A stretch of 64,000 bases of DNA from JAWQFO01 sp033436665 (GCF_033436665.1 NZ_JAWQFO010000008.1:1-64000); one strand, 5' to 3'. Shown: positions 27,416-37,055, counted from the stretch's first letter. The notes: a model not told the origin generated them from the sequence alone. A program made the numbers and translations.

Positions 27416-27718
27416 GCTGCGGCTGCAAGCGGTGTCAGCGCAGATTAAGACCCCGCCGATCCCCTCGATGTGCTACGCTGGCGCGACAGACCCGCCCGCC
27501 GCGGTTGAATGCCGCAACGTCATTTCGAGACTTTTTGCGGCTCGCGTGGAACATCTCGCAAGGCGGCCTATGCTGCACAAGGCTCCGGTATCGGTCCGCG
27601 GGTCTACGCGGCCAGCCTATTGGGGTGCCGAGGGCCTGTAGCGAGGTCACTTTTGACAAACGGTCGTCCCTTCGCGTGAAAGTTCGGTGCGACCAGGGAG
27701 ACGAAGATACCGCAAGCC
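27416..27718. other. 303-base region before the sensor kinase, no gene seen
   Basis: Open frames here lack ribosome sites and protein-like composition. A TTGACA occurs at 27653-27658 without a clear -10 partner. It probably carries the kinase promoter. Confidence 0.4.
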
Positions 27719-29257
27719 GTGCAAAACTTGCCCGACCCTTCCGAAACGATGACGAACCGTGACCGCCTCGAAGCCCTGCTGACGTCCTCCTTGCTCGACA
27801 GCCCGCCGGAAGCTGTTTTCGATCGCGCGGTCAAACTCGCGACGCAGGTTTTGGGCACGCCGGTCGGTCTTTTGTCCTTCGTCGACGACCGGCGTCAGTT
27901 CTTCAAGGCGCAGATCGGGCTTACCGGTCAGGCTGCGTCCGACAGGGGCACGCCGCTCAGCCACTCCTTTTGCCAGTATGTCGTCGCAGCAGACGCGCCG
28001 CTGATCGTCCGAGACGCACGCACGGACCCGGTGCTGAGCCGGAACCTCGCTGTGCCAGATCTGGGCGTCGTGGCCTACCTCGGCGTGCCGGTTCATGACG
28101 GCGACGGCCACGTGCTCGGATCGTTCTGCGCCATCGACGTCGAGCCGCGCAACTGGTCGGACTACGATCGCGAAATCCTCGAAAGCATCCGGGTCGGCGT
28201 GGAAAGCGAGATCGCGCTGCGGGCGGAACTCAAGAAACGAACGGCGGCCGAGGATATCAGGGCGCAGGCCGAAGAACGCCTTCAACTGGCGCTGCGCGCC
28301 GGACAACTGGGCAGTTTCGATTTCGACCCGCGGACGGAAATCGCCGCGTGGGACCCGGGCATGTACGAACTCTGGTGGATCGATCCGCAGGAGCAGGACC
28401 CGTACCCCCGCGCCGTGGCGCGTGTGCATCCCAGCGACAAGGCGGAGGAAGCTGCTGCGCGCGAAGCAGCACTTGACCCCGCCGGAACCGGGCGGCACGA
28501 GGCGGAGTTCCGTATCGTCCACCCCGAGACCGGCGAGGTGCGCTGGCTGCATCTCGATGGAAAGACGACCTTCGTCGAAGGTGTGCCGGTGCGGGTCGTG
28601 GGAACGGCGCGGGATGTCACCAAGAGACGGTCGGCGGAACTGCAGAACGCACTTCTCACCAAGGAACTCAACCATCGGGTCAAAAACCTGTTCGCGATCA
28701 CCCTGGGCATGATCAACCTGACCGCGCGGTCCTCGGAGACACCGGCAGAGATGAGCACAGCCCTGAGCGGCCGGATCCAGGCCCTCGCCAGTGCGCATGA
28801 GATCATCCAGCCGGCAATTGTCGGCCAGCCGGATCTGGCCGACGCGGCGACGCTCCGCCAGCTCGTCGAGGCGGTGCTCAGGCCGCACGGCGGAACCAAT
28901 CAACAGGTGAAGATCGACGGTCCGGACGTCCATCTCAACGCCCGCCCGTCGACCAGCCTCGCACTTGTGGTGCACGAACTGGTCACCAATGCGGTGAAGT
29001 ACGGCGCGCTCTCGGTCGACAAAGGTGTCGTCGAGGTCACATGGTCGCTCGATCGCGGACCCGAGGACACGCTGCACCTGGTTTGGAGCGAGGTCGGCGC
29101 ACCAACAGGTCCGGGCGCGGATGCGACCGCGGGCTTCGGAACCAGGCTGATCGAGGAGACCGTCGCCGGGCAGTTGCTGGGCTCCTGGTCGCGGACCTGG
29201 CGACCGGTCGGTCTGCTGTGCGAACTCTCGATCCCGATGCGTGTCCTGGTGCAGTAG
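27719..29257 (+). CDS. GAF-PAS HWE-family sensor histidine kinase
   Basis: A 512-residue soluble kinase. A GAF domain occupies residues about 20-165 (GTPLSHSFCQYVV, VVAYLGVPVHDGDGHVLGSF). A PAS/PAC domain occupies about 190-300 (EFRIVHPETGEVRWLHLDG). The phosphoacceptor box is ELNHRVKNLFAI (about H319), and the ATPase domain has HELVTNAVKYGAL and the W-x-E motif VWSEVG that names the HWE family. It has no membrane segment, so it senses an internal signal. No response regulator is adjacent. HWE/HisKA_2 kinases often feed the PhyR general stress switch in alphaproteobacteria; a link here is inferred. The start is GTG at 27719 or ATG at 27749; neither has a strong ribosome site. Confidence 0.88.
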   Translation: MQNLPDPSETMTNRDRLEALLTSSLLDSPPEAVFDRAVKLATQVLGTPVGLLSFVDDRRQFFKAQIGLTGQAASDRGTPLSHSFCQYVVAADAPLIVRDARTDPVLSRNLAVPDLGVVAYLGVPVHDGDGHVLGSFCAIDVEPRNWSDYDREILESIRVGVESEIALRAELKKRTAAEDIRAQAEERLQLALRAGQLGSFDFDPRTEIAAWDPGMYELWWIDPQEQDPYPRAVARVHPSDKAEEAAAREAALDPAGTGRHEAEFRIVHPETGEVRWLHLDGKTTFVEGVPVRVVGTARDVTKRRSAELQNALLTKELNHRVKNLFAITLGMINLTARSSETPAEMSTALSGRIQALASAHEIIQPAIVGQPDLADAATLRQLVEAVLRPHGGTNQQVKIDGPDVHLNARPSTSLALVVHELVTNAVKYGALSVDKGVVEVTWSLDRGPEDTLHLVWSEVGAPTGPGADATAGFGTRLIEETVAGQLLGSWSRTWRPVGLLCELSIPMRVLVQ

Positions 29258-29621
29258 GCAGCGCCCCATTGGCTCTGCGGAGATATGTCCGCATCGTGTG
29301 GCCTGCGCCGATAAGACCCAGTTCTCCCTATCTGGCTACCCGTGATCCTTGTCAGCGCATTTTATGCCGCGACAAGCATTTTTGCAGGGGCGTCCGGGGG
29401 CCGGTCGTAAAGGCAAGCGCGGCAACGGCTCCTTTCTCCGGTTGACGGAAAGCCTTCACGCGGGAAGACCCTTCGCCCTTCAACGTATCGGGCAGGAACC
29501 CAACATCGAGCCTTGCAACGGGCCAGTCGTGTCCGCCCTGTGACAGAGTTTCGACCCGCCGTGACACCACACCGAAAATCGAGGGCCGAGCGCCTGAGAG
29601 TTATGGTCCTGCATGGAAAGA
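29258..29621. other. 364-base region upstream of tRNA-Gln, no gene seen
   Basis: Short open frames cross it but none has a ribosome site or protein-like content. It is downstream of both the kinase and the oppositely read tRNA gene. Confidence 0.4.
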
Positions 29622-29696
29622 TGGCTGGGGTGGTAGGATTCGAACCTACGGTACACGGTACCAAAAACCGCTGCCTTACCGCTTGGCTACACCCCA
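29622..29696 (-). tRNA. tRNA-Gln (anticodon TTG)
   Basis: Read on the minus strand, the acceptor stem TGGGGTG pairs with CACCCCA, followed by discriminator G and an encoded CCA (29622-29624). The D-arm includes AGCCAAGCGGTAAGGC, the T-arm GGTTCGAATCC. The anticodon loop TTTTGGT is flanked by GCGGT/ACCGT and gives anticodon TTG. The layout matches bacterial tRNA-Gln. Confidence 0.95.
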
Positions 29697-29776
29697 ACGT
29701 GAGGCGCTAATTAAGCCGGTGGCGCGCGGGGTGCAAGGGCGGATTTTCCAAAAAGTCGCTGCCGGACGCCGCGTGA

Positions 29777-31126
29777 TTACTCCTTGGGGGCTTGCTGGTC
29801 GAGAAGGTCCTCGCCGGCGGTCCGGGCGCGTTCTTCGTTGATGATCGTCTCGAGATGGCGGTCTGCGCGCGCAGCTACCTTCTGTGGCGCGCCCGCGGGC
29901 GGAGCGCTCGAAGGCGCGTCCGGGGCCGACATAGCAGGTTCGGCGCGCACGGGAGCGTCCTTGGAACCGGACGCGATGCCCAGCACCCGCAGGCCGGGTT
30001 CGGGCATCACGATACCCGCCGCACCGAAGGCCGCGAGTGTCTGGCGGATGGCCTCGCCGCGGGCGAGCTGCAGGTTGCTGTCGCGCTGGTCGATCCAGCC
30101 AGTGCAACGCAGCAGGATCGTGCTGTCGCCCGCCTCCTCGACCCAGACCGAGACCTCGGGATGGGCCAGTACGAACGGCAGCCCAGACAGCGTTGTGTCG
30201 GCCAGCGTCACGGCGGCGGCGAGATCTGTGTCGGGCGCCACGCCGACGTCGAAGACGAACCGGATCTCGGCATTGCGGGTGTAGTTGATGATCCGGCTCT
30301 TGAAGACCGTCGCGTTGGGAATGCGCACGTGGTTGCCGTCGAAGCTCAGCAGGATCGTCGCCCGGCTGGTCAGCCGGATCACCTTGCCGACATCGCCCTC
30401 GATCTCGACCGTGTCGTTGGGCTCGAAGGGTTGGCGGATCGACAGCATGACCGAGGCAATGAAGTTCTCGACCGTGTCGCGGACCGCAAAACCGATCGCG
30501 AGACCGACGAGGCCGGCGGCACCGAGGAAAGTCGACAGCAGCGCCGTCGCATCGAGGACGTCGAGGGCGACGACAATCCCGGCGAGCACGAAGGCGAGAC
30601 GCACGATCTGGCGGTAGATTTCTGCGATGAAGGCGTTCGGGGCGAGACGGTCCCATGGCGCGCGCAGCCGCGCGATGAAGAGGCCGAGAAACACAATGAC
30701 GGCAAAAATGCCAAGCGCTATGAGCAGGAGCGGCAGGAAGGCGATGGTCTGGGCGATGCGGTTACGGAAGCGGTCTACGGCAGGGTTGAGGCGTTCGCCG
30801 ACATCGGTCGATTCGGCGACTTCGTTTTCGACGGCGACCACGCCTTCGACCCGGCTTGCAAGTTCCGTGAGCCGCGTCGCGGTGGCGGCGTCGGGCGTCG
30901 TGCCCTCGAAGGTCACGATCCCCGAGGACACGTCGACGCTGACCTGACCGTAGCCTTCGAGTTGCGACAGGATGCGGCGGATGCGCTCGGCGATGGCGGC
31001 ATCCTGGGCGGCGCTGTCCTCGACGGCGATGGGCGTGTCGGGCTGGCCGTCTTGCTGTGCCGCCGCCACCACCGGAACGCAGAGCAGGCATAGCGAGACA
31101 AACATGTGGAGCAGGATACGGAACAT
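29777..31126 (-). CDS. mechanosensitive channel (MscS family) with N-terminal BON domain
   Basis: A 449-residue protein. Signal peptide (residues 1-23, ending VVAAAQ), then a BON-like domain (GQVSVDVSSGIVTFEGTTPD, then GVVAVENEVAE), about three membrane helices, and the MscS pore and beta domain (LGAAGLVGLAIGFAVRDTVE, IEGDVGKVIRLTSRATIL, IPNATVFKSRIINY). It should open under membrane tension on osmotic downshock. A charged, proline/alanine-rich C-terminal tail follows. It begins 9 bases after the quinone reductase gene and may share its transcript. The BON domain is unusual in this family. Confidence 0.88.
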   Translation of the reverse strand: MFRILLHMFVSLCLLCVPVVAAAQQDGQPDTPIAVEDSAAQDAAIAERIRRILSQLEGYGQVSVDVSSGIVTFEGTTPDAATATRLTELASRVEGVVAVENEVAESTDVGERLNPAVDRFRNRIAQTIAFLPLLLIALGIFAVIVFLGLFIARLRAPWDRLAPNAFIAEIYRQIVRLAFVLAGIVVALDVLDATALLSTFLGAAGLVGLAIGFAVRDTVENFIASVMLSIRQPFEPNDTVEIEGDVGKVIRLTSRATILLSFDGNHVRIPNATVFKSRIINYTRNAEIRFVFDVGVAPDTDLAAAVTLADTTLSGLPFVLAHPEVSVWVEEAGDSTILLRCTGWIDQRDSNLQLARGEAIRQTLAAFGAAGIVMPEPGLRVLGIASGSKDAPVRAEPAMSAPDAPSSAPPAGAPQKVAARADRHLETIINEERARTAGEDLLDQQAPKE

Positions 31127-31135
31127 GGGTTTGTC

Positions 31136-32128
31136 TCAGCCGGAGGTATCGACCAGGATCGCACCCTCGCGTGCGCCGCGCTCGACCGCTTCGTGAGCCT
31201 CGGCGGTGCGGGCAAGCGGGAAGGTTTCGGCAACCGGACAGTCGAGCGCGCCCTGCGTGAGGGCACTGTGCAGCCGTGCGATGGCGAGATCGCGCGCCTG
31301 CTTCGGCAACAGGTAGATCAGCAGCACGTCGATGGTGACGGCCTTGAAAAGCAGCGGGCCGAAGTTCAGCGTCGGCGCCATTTCGAGCTGCGAGCCGTAG
31401 GCGGCGATGGTGCCGTTCTCCGCGATGACCTCGGCGTCGGTCGCGAGATTGCGCCCGAACTCGACCTCGACGATGCGCTCTATCGGATCGCCATCATTGG
31501 CTTCGAGGATCTGCGCGGCAAGATCGGGGGCGGAGTGATCGAGCGCGGCATCGGCTCCGGCGGCCTCGCAGCGGGCGAGGTTCGCAGCACTGGCGGTGGC
31601 GATGACCCGCGCGCCGCCCCAGTGTGCAAGCTGGACCGCAAGGTGGCCCACCGATCCGCTGCCGCCCTGGATCAGCAACGTCTTGTCCTTCACCTCGCCG
31701 CCGCCGAAGACCGCGTGACAGGCCGTCAGACCAGGGATCCCGAGCGACGCTCCGGTGTCGGGGCCGATGCCTTCGGGCAGGGCAACCGCCTGTTCGGCGG
31801 GCAGGGTGATCGACTGCGCGGCGGTGCCGAAAGCACGGCGCCATTGCCCGTTCCAGACCCAGACGCGCTGGCCTTTGCGGCCCGGCTCGACGCCCTCGCC
31901 GATGGCGGTGATGACCCCGGCACCGTCGCTGTGCGGGATGATCACCGGAAACGGCGGCTCGGTGACACCGGGCCGGGTGCCGGCGCGGGCCTTGGTGTCG
32001 GACGGGTTGACGCCCGACCGCGACAGTTCGACCGTGACTTCGCCCGGACCGGGCGCGGGCAGGTCGATATCGGCCAGCTTCAGAACGTCCGCGGCTGCGC
32101 CGAATTTCTCGTAAGTGATCGCCTTCAT
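31136..32128 (-). CDS. NADPH:quinone reductase-type MDR oxidoreductase
   Basis: A 330-residue medium-chain dehydrogenase without the zinc-ligand cysteines, i.e. the zeta-crystallin/quinone reductase subgroup. GroES-like N-terminus (PGPGEVTVELSRSGVNPSD), then Rossmann fold with LLIQGGSGSVGHLAVQLA, the NADPH-binding glycine motif. It reduces quinones or related carbonyl substrates using NADPH in the cytoplasm. It ends 9 bases before the channel gene. The exact substrate is unknown. Confidence 0.85.
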   Translation of the reverse strand: MKAITYEKFGAAADVLKLADIDLPAPGPGEVTVELSRSGVNPSDTKARAGTRPGVTEPPFPVIIPHSDGAGVITAIGEGVEPGRKGQRVWVWNGQWRRAFGTAAQSITLPAEQAVALPEGIGPDTGASLGIPGLTACHAVFGGGEVKDKTLLIQGGSGSVGHLAVQLAHWGGARVIATASAANLARCEAAGADAALDHSAPDLAAQILEANDGDPIERIVEVEFGRNLATDAEVIAENGTIAAYGSQLEMAPTLNFGPLLFKAVTIDVLLIYLLPKQARDLAIARLHSALTQGALDCPVAETFPLARTAEAHEAVERGAREGAILVDTSG

Positions 32129-32220
32129 GCCGGTGCCCTCCCGCGCTGGCTCGTCCCGGTCACCCTAGGCAAGCGCGCGGTCCGTGAGAAGGGCGGAAAC
32201 GGACGTCCGGTCAGGCGGGA

Positions 32221-32715
32221 TCAGTCACGCAGTTCGGTCGTCGCCACACCCCAGAGGCGGGATTTCTCCGCCCAACCGCGAAACCCGCCCGAGCGGAGCT
32301 GGCACCAGCGCGCGTCGCAACTGCCCAGCCGCGCGATGACCCCGGCTTCGAGCTTGGCTTCGACGGGCGCGTTCGCGTCCGGACGCACGTGCAGCGGCAG
32401 CATGTCGGCCTCGACGATGACCGTGCGCAGGCCCGACAGGAGCGAGTAATGCACCCATCCGCCCTGTCCGTCGCGGTCTTCGACCCGGCGCCAGTGGCCG
32501 TGTTCGGCGGTGATCCTGAGCGGCATGTCGCGGCGCGTGAACACCCAGTCGATGCGGTGGGTCAGCGACGGTCCGCGCCGGGCGTTGCCCTCGGTGGCCT
32601 TCAGCGACACGTAGCGCGGCATCGGCAGGTTGGTCTCGGGGCCAAGCTGCTCGGCCCCGACGGTCCCGGCCAGCGCGACCCCGGCGGCCAGCACGCACAG
32701 CAGACGACGGATCAT
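32221..32715 (-). CDS. exported SH3-domain protein
   Basis: A 164-residue protein with a signal peptide (IRRLLCVLAAGVALAGTVGA) and two SH3-like segments (YVSLKATEGNARRGPSLTHR, and LPLHVRPDANAPVEAKLEAG) ending in RGWAEKSRLWGV. This is the bacterial SH3 type that probably binds cell wall or envelope partners. The start at 32715 is the ATG directly before the signal. Relatives in this order may carry an erroneous aminoacyl-tRNA synthetase label; nothing here resembles one. It is divergent from the hydroxyacid dehydrogenase gene. Confidence 0.8.
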   Translation of the reverse strand: MIRRLLCVLAAGVALAGTVGAEQLGPETNLPMPRYVSLKATEGNARRGPSLTHRIDWVFTRRDMPLRITAEHGHWRRVEDRDGQGGWVHYSLLSGLRTVIVEADMLPLHVRPDANAPVEAKLEAGVIARLGSCDARWCQLRSGGFRGWAEKSRLWGVATTELRD

Positions 32716-32834
32716 GGAGAAACCTGCAATTCCTGAATTTGCCCTTTTGCCCGCGCGAGGTTCTTGTGCCTCGTCGCCACATTCGGCACGATGCCATGCA
32801 AGGACCGTATGCGCCAAGACCGAGGACGCCTTCC

Positions 32835-33821
32835 ATGCCAAAACCGCGCCTGAGTGTTGTCGTGACGCGACGGTTGCCGGAGGTGGTCGAGACCCGGCTG
32901 GCTGAGCTTTTCGACGTCACGTTGCGCAGCGACGACGGAAAGATGACGCGTGCCGAACTGGCCGAGGCGATGAAGTCCGCCGACGTGCTGGTTCCGACGG
33001 TGACGGACGAGATCGACAGCGCGCTGATCGGACAGGCGGGTGGGCGGCTGAAGCTGATCGCGAACTACGGCGCAGGGGTCGATCACATTGACGTCGCGAC
33101 CGCCCGGCAGCATGGCATACTGGTCTCGAACACGCCCGACGTGCTGACCGACGATACCGCCGACATGACCATGGCGCTGATCCTCGCCGTGGTGCGGCGC
33201 ATGCCCGAGGGGCTTGCCGTGATGCAGACCGGCGACTGGTCGGGCTGGGCTCCGACCGCCTTTCTGGGCGGGCGGCTCGGCGGGCGGCGCCTGGGCATCC
33301 TCGGGATGGGCCGCATCGGGCAGGCGGTGGCACGTCGCGCGGCGGCCTTCGGGATGCAGGTGCACTACCACAACCGCCGGCGTCTGCGCAGCGAGACCGA
33401 GCAGGAGCTTGCCGCCACCTACTGGGAAAGCCTCGACCAGATGGTGGCGCGCATGGACATCCTGTCGATCAATTGCCCGGCGACGCCTTCGACTTTCCAT
33501 CTGATGAACGCGCGGCGCCTGAAGCTGATGAAGCCCGAAGCCGTGATCGTGAACACCTCGCGCGGCGAGGTCATCGACGAGAACGCGCTCACCCGGATGT
33601 TGCGCGCTGGCGAGATCGCGGGGGCCGGGCTCGACGTCTTCGAACGCGGGCACGAGCTCAACCCGCGGCTGCGGGCGCAGAACAACGTGGTGCTACTGCC
33701 GCATATGGGCTCGGCCACCGTCGAAGGCCGGGTCGAGATGGGCGAGAAGGTGATCATCAACATCAAGACGTTCGACGACGGGCACCGGCCTCCGGACCAG
33801 GTGATCCCGTCGATGCTCTGA
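32835..33821 (+). CDS. D-2-hydroxyacid dehydrogenase (glyoxylate/hydroxypyruvate reductase type)
   Basis: A 328-residue NAD(P)-dependent enzyme. The Rossmann motif is GRRLGILGMGRIGQAVARRA. The catalytic arginine is in NTSRGEVIDE, the glutamate follows in the GLDVFERG region, and the histidine is in LLPHMGSAT. It should reduce a 2-oxoacid such as glyoxylate or hydroxypyruvate. The start is the ATG at 32835, immediately before the conserved beta strand RLSVVVTRRLP. It leads a four-gene plus-strand run with gamma-glutamyltransferase, an FAD-linked 2-hydroxyacid oxidase and a GcvT-fused oxidase. Confidence 0.88.
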   Translation: MPKPRLSVVVTRRLPEVVETRLAELFDVTLRSDDGKMTRAELAEAMKSADVLVPTVTDEIDSALIGQAGGRLKLIANYGAGVDHIDVATARQHGILVSNTPDVLTDDTADMTMALILAVVRRMPEGLAVMQTGDWSGWAPTAFLGGRLGGRRLGILGMGRIGQAVARRAAAFGMQVHYHNRRRLRSETEQELAATYWESLDQMVARMDILSINCPATPSTFHLMNARRLKLMKPEAVIVNTSRGEVIDENALTRMLRAGEIAGAGLDVFERGHELNPRLRAQNNVVLLPHMGSATVEGRVEMGEKVIINIKTFDDGHRPPDQVIPSML

Positions 33822-33849
33822 CACGACGCTGACCAAAAGGAGTGAGACC

Positions 33850-35625
33850 ATGCGCAAGACGGCAATTCTTCTGAACCTGGTGCTTGCGGGGATGGCGCAC
33901 GCCCAGCAGGCGGCCGATGCGGTGGCGCCCGAAGGCGCGACGAGCGGGGCGTTCGAGACGCTGTCGCCCGAGGTCACCGAGGCTTTCGAGGCAAAGGATG
34001 CCGGTCGTCCGGTCGAAGCAGCGACCTGGATGGTTGCGGCGGCGAACCCGCATGCCGTCAAGGCCGGCGCAGACGTGCTGGCGAATGGCGGCACGGCTGC
34101 GGACGCGCTGGTTGCCGTCCAGGCGATGCTGGGCCTCGTGGAGCCGCAGTCTTCGGGCCTCGGCGGCGGCGCGTTCCTGGTCTGGTATGATGCCGCGACG
34201 GGCGAGATCACGACCCTCGACGGGCGCGAGACCGCGCCGCTGGCGGCGACACCGACGCTGTTCCAGAACGGTGGCGAGACGATGGACTTCATGTCCGCCG
34301 TTGTCGGCGGGCGTTCGGTCGGAACCCCCGGCACTCCGGCGCTGATGGAGGCGGTGCAGGCACGCTGGGGTACGCGCGACTGGCCCGAGCTTCTGCAACC
34401 CGCCATCGACCTTGCCGAGGCGGGCTTCACGGTCTCGCCGCGTCTTGCGCAACTCGTCGACGGCGACGTGACGGCGCTGTCGCTGCATGGTGCCACCAAG
34501 GACTATTTCATTCCCGACGGTGCGGCGGTCGTGGCTGGCGACACGCTGGTCAACCAACCCTACGCCGACACGTTGCGCGCCATGGCCGAAGGCGGGTCTG
34601 CGGCCTTCTACACCGGTGAGATCGCGGCAGATATCGTGGCGACCGTGCAGGGCGCGGGCTGGAACCCCGGGCTGCTGTCCGAGACCGACCTTGCCATCTA
34701 CCAGGTCAAGGAACGCCCGCCGGTCTGTGTTACCTACCGCGCGCACGAGGTCTGCGGCATGGGTCCGCCCTCGTCGGGCGCGCTGACCGTCGGGCAAATC
34801 CTGGGGATGCTGGAAAGCTACGACCTCGGCGCCGGGCCGGACGATCTGGAGGTCCGCCGCCTGATCGGCGACGCCTCGCGCCTCGCCTTCGCCGACCGCG
34901 GTCGCTACATGGCCGATTCCGATTACGTTCCGATGCCGACCGCCGGGCTGGTCGACCCGTCCTACCTGTCGGATCGCGGACAGCTTCTGTCCGGTGACGA
35001 CGCGCTGCCCGAGGTGAGCGCCGGCAACCCAGAGTTTGATCACGCGATGCTCTGGGGCGATGACGATGCCATCGAGTTTCCCTCGACCTCGCATGTCTCG
35101 ATCGTCGACGCGCAGGGCAACGCGGTCTCGCTGACCACGACAATCGAAAGCGGCTTCGGCTCGCGCCTGATGGTGCGGGGGTTCCTGCTCAACAACGAGC
35201 TCACCGATTTTTCCTTCTCGACCCATGACGAAGGACGTCCCATCGCCAACCGGCTGGAACCTGGCAAGCGGCCGCGCTCGTCGATGTCGCCGACCATCGT
35301 GACCCGCGACGGTGCGCCGGTGCTGGTCATCGGCAGCCCGGGCGGCAGCCGCATCATCGGCTACGTGGCCGAGGCGATCATCGCGCATCTCGACTGGGGC
35401 ATGGATGTGCAGCAGGCGGTTTCCGTGCCGCACGCGGTAAACCGGTTCGGGACCTACGACGTGGAAGAAGGCACCTCGGCCGCGGATCTGGAAACCGGGC
35501 TGGCCGAAATGGGCTTTGAAGTGAACGTCCGGGACTTGAACTCGGGCCTGCACGCGATATCCATCGGCGACGGGTTGAAAGGCGGTGCGGACCCGCGCCG
35601 CGAGGGGATCGCGCTGGGCGACTGA
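33850..35625 (+). CDS. ggt: gamma-glutamyltransferase
   Basis: A 591-residue Ntn-hydrolase precursor with a signal peptide (MRKTAILLNLVLAGMAHAQ). It hydrolyses or transfers the gamma-glutamyl group of glutathione and related compounds in the periplasm. The self-processing nucleophile threonine is in STSHVSIVDAQGNAVSLT, separating large and small subunits. The substrate loop PQSSGLGGGAFLVWYD and the oxyanion region PGGSRIIG are present. AAAGGAG lies 8 bases before the ATG. It lies 28 bases after the hydroxyacid dehydrogenase gene and 26 before the FAD-linked oxidase. Confidence 0.92.
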   Translation: MRKTAILLNLVLAGMAHAQQAADAVAPEGATSGAFETLSPEVTEAFEAKDAGRPVEAATWMVAAANPHAVKAGADVLANGGTAADALVAVQAMLGLVEPQSSGLGGGAFLVWYDAATGEITTLDGRETAPLAATPTLFQNGGETMDFMSAVVGGRSVGTPGTPALMEAVQARWGTRDWPELLQPAIDLAEAGFTVSPRLAQLVDGDVTALSLHGATKDYFIPDGAAVVAGDTLVNQPYADTLRAMAEGGSAAFYTGEIAADIVATVQGAGWNPGLLSETDLAIYQVKERPPVCVTYRAHEVCGMGPPSSGALTVGQILGMLESYDLGAGPDDLEVRRLIGDASRLAFADRGRYMADSDYVPMPTAGLVDPSYLSDRGQLLSGDDALPEVSAGNPEFDHAMLWGDDDAIEFPSTSHVSIVDAQGNAVSLTTTIESGFGSRLMVRGFLLNNELTDFSFSTHDEGRPIANRLEPGKRPRSSMSPTIVTRDGAPVLVIGSPGGSRIIGYVAEAIIAHLDWGMDVQQAVSVPHAVNRFGTYDVEEGTSAADLETGLAEMGFEVNVRDLNSGLHAISIGDGLKGGADPRREGIALGD

Positions 35626-35651
35626 CCCCGGCCACCCGAAGGGAGGATGAC

Positions 35652-37055
35652 ATGATCGAAGCGCTTGCGCTGCCGCGCAACGAGGACGGAATTTCCGCGG
35701 CCCTGGGTATCCTGAAACAGCGGTTTGGCGACCGGTTCCAGACCGGGCAGGCGATCCGCGACCAGCATGGCCACACCACCACCTGGATTCCGACCCAGGC
35801 GCCGGATGCCGTGGTCTTTCCCGACTCGACCGAGGAGGTGGCCGAGATCGTGAAGACCTGCGCCGAGTACCGCGTGCCGGTCATCGCCTATGGCACCGGC
35901 ACCTCGCTCGAGGGTCATGTCAACGCGCCGGCGGGCGGTGTCTGCATCGATCTGACGCAGATGGACAAGGTGCTCGCCGTCAACGCCGGCGATCTCGACT
36001 GCCGGGTTCAGCCCGGTGTCACCCGCGAGGATCTCAACACCCATCTGCGCGATCAGGGTCTGTTCTTTCCCATCGACCCCGGCGCCAATGCCTCGCTCGG
36101 CGGGATGGCGGCGACCCGGGCTTCGGGCACCAACGCGGTGCGCTACGGCACCATGAAGGACAACGTCATCGCGCTCGAGGCGGTGATGCCGGACGGCACG
36201 GTGATCCGAACCGGCCAGCGCGCGCGTAAGTCCTCGGCGGGCTACGACCTGACGCGGCTGTTGGTCGGCGCGGAAGGCACGCTCGGCATCATCACCGAAC
36301 TGACGCTGCGCCTGCAGGGCATACCCGAGGCGATCAGTGCGGCGCGATGTTCCTTTCCGTCGGTCCGGGATGCGGCGGAGGCGGTGATGGCCGTCATCCA
36401 GTACGGCGTACCGGTGGCCCGGATCGAACTGGTCGACACGCTGGCGATCAAGGCGTTCAACGCCTATTCCAAGCTCGATCTGCCCGAGACCTGCATGTTG
36501 CTGCTCGAGTTCCACGGCTCGGAAGCGGGCGTGGTCGAACAGGCCGAAACCTTCGGCGAGATCGCCAAGGAGACCGGCGGCACCGGCTATCAGGCGGCGA
36601 CCACTCCGGAAGAGCGCAACCGCCTCTGGAAGGCGCGGCACGATGCCTACTGGGCGATCCGGCAGTTGCGGCCCGGGACGATGGGGATCTCGACCGACGT
36701 CTGCGTGCCGATCTCAAGGCTTGCCGAGTGCGTAGGCCAGGCGCGCGACAAGCTCGACGAATTGGGCCTGATCGGACCGATCGTGGGACATGCGGGCGAC
36801 GGCAATTTCCACGTGGCCCTCTTGATCGACATGGAGGACGCGGACGAAGTCGCGCGCGCGGAAACCTATGTCGGCTGGCTCAACGAACTCGCGATCTCGA
36901 TGGACGGCACCTGCACCGGCGAGCACGGGATCGGCCAGGGCAAGAAACCGTATCTGGTCAAGGAACTGGGACCGGCCACGCGTTTCATGTCGGCGATCAA
37001 GGTGGCGCTGGACCCCGACAACATCATGAACCCGGGAAAGATTCTGCCTGACTGA
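35652..37055 (+). CDS. FAD-linked D-lactate/glycolate-type dehydrogenase
   Basis: A 467-residue oxidase of the PCMH/GlcD family. The FAD-binding half has VIAYGTGTSLEGHVNAPAGG and GANASLGGMAATRASGTNAV. The C-terminal half has GHAGDGNFHVALL and CTGEHGIGQGKK, typical of D-lactate dehydrogenase (cytochrome) and D-2-hydroxyglutarate dehydrogenase. It oxidises a D-2-hydroxyacid and passes electrons to the quinone or cytochrome pool. A strong GGAGGA precedes the ATG. The lone subunit, with no GlcE/GlcF, argues for a D-lactate-type enzyme. Confidence 0.88.
   Translation: MIEALALPRNEDGISAALGILKQRFGDRFQTGQAIRDQHGHTTTWIPTQAPDAVVFPDSTEEVAEIVKTCAEYRVPVIAYGTGTSLEGHVNAPAGGVCIDLTQMDKVLAVNAGDLDCRVQPGVTREDLNTHLRDQGLFFPIDPGANASLGGMAATRASGTNAVRYGTMKDNVIALEAVMPDGTVIRTGQRARKSSAGYDLTRLLVGAEGTLGIITELTLRLQGIPEAISAARCSFPSVRDAAEAVMAVIQYGVPVARIELVDTLAIKAFNAYSKLDLPETCMLLLEFHGSEAGVVEQAETFGEIAKETGGTGYQAATTPEERNRLWKARHDAYWAIRQLRPGTMGISTDVCVPISRLAECVGQARDKLDELGLIGPIVGHAGDGNFHVALLIDMEDADEVARAETYVGWLNELAISMDGTCTGEHGIGQGKKPYLVKELGPATRFMSAIKVALDPDNIMNPGKILPD

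Noticed and set aside
29362..29697. Protein frame covering the tRNA-Gln gene
   Set aside because: The stretch folds as a standard tRNA, and the putative protein (starting with CCA-arm translation) has no support.
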